Source: Magnetovibrio sp.
GTDB taxonomy: Bacteria; Pseudomonadota; Alphaproteobacteria; Rhodospirillales; Magnetovibrionaceae
DNA length: 64,000 nucleotides
NCBI RefSeq assembly: GCF_036568125.1
Contig: NZ_DATCTF010000004.1
Span: forward strand, 186,001 to 250,000
Reading direction: 5' to 3'
Positions 58,781 through 64,000 of this stretch are shown one piece after another. The position numbers and the translations under genes are program-made. Under the pieces are notes generated by a model. That model was not told where the DNA came from. It worked only from the letters and a program-made list of their open reading frames with translations, and did no database searches. Numbering within the stretch: the first letter of the stretch is position 1; each line of letters opens with the position of its first letter.

Positions 58781-60247
58781 TTAAGCGTTCATGCGCTTGA
58801 TGGTGTTGGTGGTGCTATGCCCGTCGAGCAATTCGGCAAGCACCACCCGCCCGCCGAAACCGTGAACGATGTCCGCGCCGACCACCGTATCGATGGTGTA
58901 GTCGGCGCCCTTGACCAAAACATTGGGGCGCAAGGCTTCGATCAGGTTGATCGGGGTCTCGTCGGAAAACAGCACGATTAAGTCGACCGCGGCCAGCGCG
59001 CCCAGGACCGCGGCGCGCGCGGCTTCGGATTGCACCGGGCGGCTGTCGCCCTTGAGCCCACGCACGGAACTGTCGGAATTGAGCCCTACGACCAGACGGT
59101 CGCAAGCGGCGCGCGCTTGGCTGAGCAACGAAATGTGTCCGGGGTGCAAAAGGTCGAAACAGCCATTGGTGAAACCGACCTCAAGCCCTTGTTCGCGCCA
59201 TGCCGCGACTTTGGCGACGGCGCGTTCCAGATCCGAAAGTTTGGCTTCGGCGTTGCCCAAATCCTGGTGGTGCAAGGCGCGGGTCAGTTCGGCGGCGCTG
59301 ACCGTAGCGGTGCCCGCCTTGCCGACCACGATACCGGCGGCGGTGTTGGCCAGCGATGCGGCCACGTTTAAATCCGCACCACCCGCCAAGGCCAAGGCCA
59401 AGGTCGCCACAACGGTGTCGCCGGCACCGGAAACGTCGAACACTTCGCGCGCTTCGGCTTTCAGGTGCAACGGCGCGCGGTCTTTGATCACCAAGGTCAT
59501 GCCGTCTGCGCTGCGGGTCGCCAACACGCCGCCGACGCCGCAGGTTTCGATGAGGTGATGGCACGCCGCGACCACGTCGTCGTCGCTGTGCGCGGGCATG
59601 GCGGTCGCGTCCATCAATTCTTTTTTGTTGGGCGTGATGATATCGGCACCGCGATAGCGGCTGTAATCGCACCCCTTGGGATCGATGATGACCGGGATAT
59701 TTGCTTTGTGCGCTTGGGCGATCACCCCTTGGACCACGGTGTCGCTCAACACGCCTTTGCCGTAATCCGACAATACCACCGCGCCGATGCCCGGATCGGT
59801 GATGTGGGCGATGCGTTCAAGCACCGCAACCTGCGTCGCGGTGGACAGAGCATCGGTGCTTTCGACATCGGCGCGCATCAATTGCTGATTTGCGCCGACG
59901 AAACGGGTCTTCAAAGTGGTGCGGCGATCGCTGTCCGTCACCAGATCTGCGCGAATGGATTGCAGTTGCGCCAACAAGCGCGCGATTTCGTCACCGCCCT
60001 CGTCTTCGCCGGTTACGGCGACGAAGGTTCCGCCGCCGCCCAATGCGGCGACGTTGCTGGCGACGTTGCCCGCGCCGCCCAGCATCGTGGTTTCACGTTC
60101 CACGCGCAGCACGGGGATCGGTGCCTCGGGAGAAATGCGCTGCACGTCGCCCATGACGTATCGATCGAGCATGACGTCACCCACGCACAGGATGCGCGCG
60201 CCGTTCAATCGTTCGATCCAGTCCGCGAGATTGGACAATGTACTCAT
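58781..60247 (-). CDS. hldE: Bifunctional heptose-7-phosphate kinase / heptose-1-phosphate adenylyltransferase
   Basis: Two steps of ADP-heptose synthesis for the LPS core. The N-terminal PfkB-type kinase (about residues 1-320) shows MLGGAGNVASNVAALGG, DYGKGVLSD and the catalytic FDVSGAGDTVVATLALALAGG. The C-terminal nucleotidyltransferase (about residues 345-488) has VGFTNGCFDLLHPGHISLLSQA and VKGADYTIDTVVGAD. 488 residues is the normal fused size. It indicates a Gram-negative envelope with heptose-containing LPS. Confidence 0.97.
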   Translation of the reverse strand: MSTLSNLADWIERLNGARILCVGDVMLDRYVMGDVQRISPEAPIPVLRVERETTMLGGAGNVASNVAALGGGGTFVAVTGEDEGGDEIARLLAQLQSIRADLVTDSDRRTTLKTRFVGANQQLMRADVESTDALSTATQVAVLERIAHITDPGIGAVVLSDYGKGVLSDTVVQGVIAQAHKANIPVIIDPKGCDYSRYRGADIITPNKKELMDATAMPAHSDDDVVAACHHLIETCGVGGVLATRSADGMTLVIKDRAPLHLKAEAREVFDVSGAGDTVVATLALALAGGADLNVAASLANTAAGIVVGKAGTATVSAAELTRALHHQDLGNAEAKLSDLERAVAKVAAWREQGLEVGFTNGCFDLLHPGHISLLSQARAACDRLVVGLNSDSSVRGLKGDSRPVQSEAARAAVLGALAAVDLIVLFSDETPINLIEALRPNVLVKGADYTIDTVVGADIVHGFGGRVVLAELLDGHSTTNTIKRMNA

Positions 60248-60438
60248 GGTGCCTCCCAGGGGCCGTCGCTGTAAGCGTATCGCGTTTCAACTCTTGTAAC
60301 GCGTTCGCAGGCCAGCGCCAAGGCGAACGCAGCAACATATTGGAATTGAGCGAATGTTAACACCATGTCTGGTACTTTAATCATTAATCGATGGCTCTAT
60401 GAGGTAAGGCGCGAAAGCGTCGGTTAAGGTGAGTTAGC

Positions 60439-60897
60439 ATGCTAAACGGAGAGAAGATTCTGAGGCAGTTTCGACTGGCCACGAGCATGGCAGTGATCAG
60501 CGGCATCTATTTGCTTGTAACCTTGTACTATAATCTTGATGTTTTCGAAGAGTTTGGCAGGGCATTTAGCGCATTCTTGCATGTGGTTGAACCTTACGAA
60601 GGCGACGAAGTGATCCCCGTGCTGGTGTTGCTCGGCTTCGGTTATGTGGGCGATTTGCTTCGTCAGCGTCGCCAAGTGCGTTACGAACAAGAGATCTCTG
60701 CACAGCGCCTTGCTGCGACGCAGGTCATGATGGGGTCCGTTCAAGACGTGGTGAACAATTTTTTGAACAATATGCAGTTGTTTCGGTTCGAGGCCGAACG
60801 CACCGGCGCCTTGGGCGGTGCAGACTTGCAGCATTTCGACGATTTGATCGCCCAAACGGCGCGAAAGCTCAAAGAGATAGAAGCCAAACAATCATGA
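60439..60897 (+). CDS. Small membrane protein with histidine-kinase-like helix, no kinase domain
   Basis: 152 residues. Two hydrophobic helices (about 13-35, ATSMAVISGIYLLVTLYY, and 55-75, VIPVLVLLGFGYVGDLL) flank a short loop. The C-terminal half is a long helical region with QVMMGSVQDVVNNFLNNMQLFRFEAE, which resembles the dimerisation helices of some sensor kinases, though the phosphoacceptor His is absent and no ATPase domain follows. I do not recognise a named family. It is divergent from hldE, and the region before it (60248-60438) has no obvious gene. Function is unknown. Confidence 0.7.
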   Translation: MLNGEKILRQFRLATSMAVISGIYLLVTLYYNLDVFEEFGRAFSAFLHVVEPYEGDEVIPVLVLLGFGYVGDLLRQRRQVRYEQEISAQRLAATQVMMGSVQDVVNNFLNNMQLFRFEAERTGALGGADLQHFDDLIAQTARKLKEIEAKQS

Positions 60898-60957
60898 ATC
60901 GCAAGCCGATACAGAGCGATTATTGATTAACGACCGGCAAGGTCCGCGCCAACGTGT

Positions 60958-61683
60958 CTATGTCGACAGAAACCGGCGTTCTTTCCCTTCCAAAACCAAC
61001 GCGGTGAGGGTCCCCGACGCCCACGCGCGGGTGTCGATGGCGATGCGGTTGTCCAAGACGTCGGGCACGTCGACCGGGGTGTGACCGTGCACCACCACGG
61101 CGCCAAAATTGCGCGTTGCGTTGAGAAAACGGGCGCGAATCCACAAAATATCCTCGGCGCGCTGGTGCTCCAAATCGACCCCAGGACGTACGCCCGCATG
61201 GGCGAACGCGTAATCGCCTTCGCGGTGCATCAGCGATAACTGCGCGATAAAACGCCGATGACGTTCCGGCACACGCGCTGCGGCGTCGCGGGCGGTCCAG
61301 TTCGCGCCGTAGCTTTTGAGCGTTTGTTCCCCGCCGCATCCCAGCCACATGCGGCCGTCGTCGCGCCCTTCGAGAAAGTGCTCCATCAGCAGCTCGTGGT
61401 TGCCTTTGAGAAAGCGCAGCTCAAATTTGTCGAACGGGGCGTTCCAGTGCAGGTTCGAGAGCCGCTCGATCACGCCTGCGCTATCCGGCCCGCGGTCGAC
61501 ATAATCGCCCAGCGTCACCAAAACCTTGCGCTGCGGAGCATCGGCGGCGTCTTCGGAAATGATGTCGAGCAAGCGATTGAGCAGGTCCAGGCGCCCGTGG
61601 ATGTCGCCAATGGCGTACACCCGCGTATCTTCGGGCACGCAGGGGGCTTGAGTGGTGAAATCGCGGCTCTGAATCTCGTTCAT
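60958..61683 (-). CDS. Metallophosphoesterase, protein-phosphatase (PPP) type
   Basis: Cytoplasmic dimetal phosphatase of the PPP/calcineurin-like group. Metal motifs in order are YAIGDIHGRLDLL (GDIHG), LVTLGDYVDRGPDSAG (GDxxDRG), FLKGNHELLMEH (GNHE), YAFAHAGVRPG and VVHGHTPVD. 241 residues resembles bacterial serine/threonine phosphatases (PrpA/PrpB, Stp). Substrate is unknown. The gene is divergent from the EAL-like gene, 94 bases away. Confidence 0.9.
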   Translation of the reverse strand: MNEIQSRDFTTQAPCVPEDTRVYAIGDIHGRLDLLNRLLDIISEDAADAPQRKVLVTLGDYVDRGPDSAGVIERLSNLHWNAPFDKFELRFLKGNHELLMEHFLEGRDDGRMWLGCGGEQTLKSYGANWTARDAAARVPERHRRFIAQLSLMHREGDYAFAHAGVRPGVDLEHQRAEDILWIRARFLNATRNFGAVVVHGHTPVDVPDVLDNRIAIDTRAWASGTLTALVLEGKERRFLST

Positions 61684-61777
61684 GGTGGTCTACATGTGAG
61701 TTTTGCACTCAAAACGCAAGCACATAAGGGCAATCGGCGGATTTTCGGTCATTGCCTATTAACCACTTATCCGTACC

Positions 61778-63082
61778 ATGTCAGAATCGGATTTTTTTGG
61801 AGGCCCAGCGTCGCTTATGGCGGATTATTCCGAGGCATTCAGCGCCGGACAAGAGCACAACCCGCCCAGCCAGGAGAAAAGGCTGTTGGATGTGCTCGGT
61901 CGCATGCGCAACAACATGGCAGGTGTGTTCGCCGTGCATTTGCACTTGTCCGAACTGCGCCCCAGTCACCGCCAGCCGCATTTTTTGCGCATGGTGGGTC
62001 GTTCGCTCGACAGTTTGGCCTCGAAGCAGGACGTCCAGGTGTTCAATTTCACCAACGCCGACGTGGCGCTGTTGTGCCGCAACACCCCAGTCGACGATGT
62101 CGATGACGCGGTGTTTCGGGTTCGCGCGCTGTTCAACGAAGACCCCTTGACCTTGACCGAGGACGGTTCCGCCGAGGACCGTTTTTCGACCTGGTACGAT
62201 CTCAGTCAGCCCAAGGACGTCAAGGATTTCGTTGACGCCGTGGCCGACGCGTTGGCGCACCGCGAAGAAGTCAAAAATCAGCAAGCCGAAAGTGTGTCCA
62301 CCGGGCGCGCGTCCAAGGTCATGACCGGCGAACCGTTGGTTCCGACGATGCTGCAAGGCATTGTGCAGAAGCTGTTGGAAGCGCGCGTCGGCGACCTGGT
62401 TCACCGCCAGCCCGCCGTGGTGGTGACGGCCGGGAAATCGCAACAGTTGGCGTTTCGCGAACACTTCGTCGCCATGGAAGAATTGCGTGCGCGCATTGCC
62501 GCCGACATCAATATTTTTTCCAGTCACTGGCTGTTTCAGTATTTGTCCGAAACCATCGATGCCCGGGTCCTGGAGGTTTTGGCGCGGCTGGATTACGTCA
62601 ACATGGACGTGCCGTTAAGCGTCAACCTCAACATTTCCACCATCATGACCCGGCCATTTCAGAACTTTCACGCCCTGATCGGCGAAAACACCCAAAACGT
62701 GATCGTCGAAATTCAAATCATCGACGTATTCGCCGACATGGGCGCTTACGCATTTGTGCGCGATTGGTTGCAGGATCACGGATACAAGGTCTTGATCGAC
62801 GGGCTCAACCCGCTGACCTTGCATTTTTTCGACCCGTCGCTTTTAGAAGCGGATTACATCAAGATCACGTGGGGACCCGAGGTGCGCGGCGGCGTCGGTC
62901 AGGAGCAGACCCGCAACATTCGCGCGGTGGTGTCGAACATGCACGAAGGCGGGGTGGTGCTGTCGCGGGTGGATTCGGAAGAGGGTGTAAGCTGGGGCCT
63001 CGATCTTGGCATCCGGTGCTTTCAGGGGCACTTTATCGACAAGGTTGTCGAGGCGATGGCGAGCAAGGGTTTGATCAAATGA
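61778..63082 (+). CDS. Degenerate GGDEF/EAL-like protein, first of a tandem pair
   Basis: 434 residues, no signal peptide. Residues 30-150 look like a decayed GGDEF-type fold (FAVHLHLSELRP, VQVFNFTNADVALLCRN where GGDEF would be). Residues 200-430 resemble an EAL fold: HRQPAVVV in place of YQPIV, WLFQYLSETIDARVLEVL, LSVNLNISTIMTRPFQNF (like VNLSxxxL), VLIDGLNPLTLHFF where DDFGTG would lie, ADYIKITW where KID would lie and CFQGHFID like the QGY end. Key metal/catalytic residues are largely gone, so it is probably not a phosphodiesterase. It may bind c-di-GMP or a protein partner. The downstream paralog starts 36 bases after its stop. Confidence 0.8.
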   Translation: MSESDFFGGPASLMADYSEAFSAGQEHNPPSQEKRLLDVLGRMRNNMAGVFAVHLHLSELRPSHRQPHFLRMVGRSLDSLASKQDVQVFNFTNADVALLCRNTPVDDVDDAVFRVRALFNEDPLTLTEDGSAEDRFSTWYDLSQPKDVKDFVDAVADALAHREEVKNQQAESVSTGRASKVMTGEPLVPTMLQGIVQKLLEARVGDLVHRQPAVVVTAGKSQQLAFREHFVAMEELRARIAADINIFSSHWLFQYLSETIDARVLEVLARLDYVNMDVPLSVNLNISTIMTRPFQNFHALIGENTQNVIVEIQIIDVFADMGAYAFVRDWLQDHGYKVLIDGLNPLTLHFFDPSLLEADYIKITWGPEVRGGVGQEQTRNIRAVVSNMHEGGVVLSRVDSEEGVSWGLDLGIRCFQGHFIDKVVEAMASKGLIK

Positions 63083-63118
63083 GCGCAGGGTTAACCATCG
63101 AGCGAGGAGCGTGCTGAC

Positions 63119-64000
63119 ATGGCTGTCCGGCCTTCATCCTCACCCACGCACATGCACCGCCGCACCCAGGAACAGTTGTTGCTGGAATACCTGCGCCGGC
63201 TGGAAAATCGCCGCGAAGGGCGCAAGGCGGTGCGCATCAACATTTCCAGCCTGATGCCCGCCAACCGCCGCGAACACCATATCCGCGCCGCCACCAACAG
63301 CTTCGAGGCGTTGGTCAGCGACTTGATGGGTCAACTTTTCGAACTGAAAAATCTCGACCTGTTTTTCGTCTACAAAGCCGAAGCCCACACCCGCGTCGAA
63401 GACACGGTGCAGAAGGTCAAGTTCCTGTTTTCCGACGATCCGCTGTTTGACGAAAAATCGCGCTCCGAAGCCGATTTCGTGACCTGGTACGACGTCGAAA
63501 CGGGCTACGACCAGTTGATCAAAATGGTCCGCGGCATGAGCGAGGACGGTGAAACCACCAAGCGCCCGGCAACGCGCTCAAACGTGCGTGCGGCGTTGAA
63601 GGCGCGCCAAGATCACGGCGAGCCGTTGTCGCCGGAAATTCTCGGCCGCGCGGTCAAGGCGTTGCAGCGCACCGACCTGACCAGTCTGGTGCGCCGCCAG
63701 TTTGTGTGCGGGGTGAGCAAGAAACTGGTGCCGGAACCGATTTTTTCGGAGCTCTATATCTCCATCATGGATCTGCGCGAAACCATGATGCCGGGCATCA
63801 ATCTGACCTCGAACCGGTGGCTGTTTCAATATCTCACCGAAAGCCTGGACAAGCGCGTGTTGTCATTGCTGTCGAAAACAGACCGCTTTTCGATCACCGG
63901 CGATATCAGCTTCAACGTCAATGTCTCGACCTTGATGAGCCCTGAGTTCATGGCCTTCGACGACGGCATTTCCGCCGCACGGCGCGGCTCGATGGTGTTG
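63119..64000 (+). CDS. Degenerate GGDEF/EAL-like paralog, cut by window end
   Basis: The frame is open from the ATG at 63119 (GAGGAG 10 bases upstream) to the window end, giving at least 294 residues. It is a paralog of the preceding gene: the first domain has VRINISSLMPANRREHHI, LKNLDLFFVYKAEAHT and FLFSDDP with TWYD, all matched in the first protein (FLFSDDP/LFNEDP, TWYD). The second domain has RRQFVCGV, WLFQYLTESLDKRVLSLL and ISFNVNVSTLMSPEFMAF. It lacks a GGDEF motif, and the EAL position reads ELY. The end of the EAL-like domain is outside the window, so late motifs cannot be judged. Co-transcription with its paralog is likely. Confidence 0.82.
   Translation, partial: MAVRPSSSPTHMHRRTQEQLLLEYLRRLENRREGRKAVRINISSLMPANRREHHIRAATNSFEALVSDLMGQLFELKNLDLFFVYKAEAHTRVEDTVQKVKFLFSDDPLFDEKSRSEADFVTWYDVETGYDQLIKMVRGMSEDGETTKRPATRSNVRAALKARQDHGEPLSPEILGRAVKALQRTDLTSLVRRQFVCGVSKKLVPEPIFSELYISIMDLRETMMPGINLTSNRWLFQYLTESLDKRVLSLLSKTDRFSITGDISFNVNVSTLMSPEFMAFDDGISAARRGSMVL

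Noticed and set aside
63091-63100. CtrA-like TTAACCAT before the second EAL-like gene
   Set aside because: Only one half site and inside the short gap between two co-directional genes. Too weak to call.

Overview
The window reads as chromosomal DNA of a GC-rich alphaproteobacterium, most likely in or near the Rhodospirillales. This is inferred from gene content and order, not from a 16S gene (none is present). Pointers are an Irr-type Fur protein, a MucR/Ros regulator, the order tsaB-rimI-mucR-fur-miaB-phoH-ybeY-corC-lnt-xre-metK-trmB-rimP-nusA-ylxR-infB-rbfA-truB-rpsO-pnp, a SAM-II-type riboswitch ahead of metK, and the ubiE-ubiB-coaBC-dut run. I see no tRNA, rRNA, CRISPR array, prophage or insertion sequence.

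Layout. 0-9 kb: end of murJ, then trpS, an Nfu Fe-S carrier, a Bax-like peptidoglycan hydrolase, a polysaccharide deacetylase, an SDR enzyme convergent with a D-Ala-D-Ala dipeptidase, tsaB-rimI, a TusA-like protein, MucR and Fur. 9-27 kb: RNA maturation and translation genes (miaB, phoH, ybeY, corC, lnt, xre, metK, trmB, then the rimP-nusA-ylxR-infB-rbfA-truB operon, rpsO and pnp). Leader structures lie before metK, rimP and pnp. 27-35.7 kb: a more accessory stretch with a flavin oxidoreductase, Irr, a rubrerythrin/two-CCG Fe-S protein/DUF3501 operon, an SH3 protein, a nitroreductase with its TetR regulator and matching operators, and a 2-hydroxyacid dehydrogenase. 35.8-43.2 kb: minus-strand sulfur and cofactor genes (dsrE-like, moeB/thiF-like, cysK, rrf2, dut, coaBC, ubiB, ubiE). 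43.2-53.6 kb: mutM, a small exported protein, an enoyl-CoA hydratase, rpsT, then a 0.9 kb non-coding region followed by dnaA-dnaN-recF-gyrB. 53.6-64 kb: an MFS exporter with a divergent TetR, a class A PBP, a Bcr/CflA exporter, hldE, a small membrane protein, a metallophosphatase, and two tandem paralogous proteins that look like decayed GGDEF-EAL proteins. The second of these runs off the window end.

How it fits together. Most of the window is housekeeping. The parts most worth attention are: (1) the tandem degenerate GGDEF/EAL-like pair at 61.8-64 kb, with a membrane protein carrying a histidine-kinase-like helix but no kinase domain just upstream; (2) the SAM-II-like pseudoknot at metK; (3) an Irr-adjacent rubrerythrin/Fe-S/DUF3501 cassette; (4) paired TetR operators that tie a regulator to its nitroreductase; (5) an Fpg whose last zinc cysteine is replaced; and (6) the long non-coding region before dnaA. 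Nothing here is certain to be a new system. The EAL-like pair is the best candidate.
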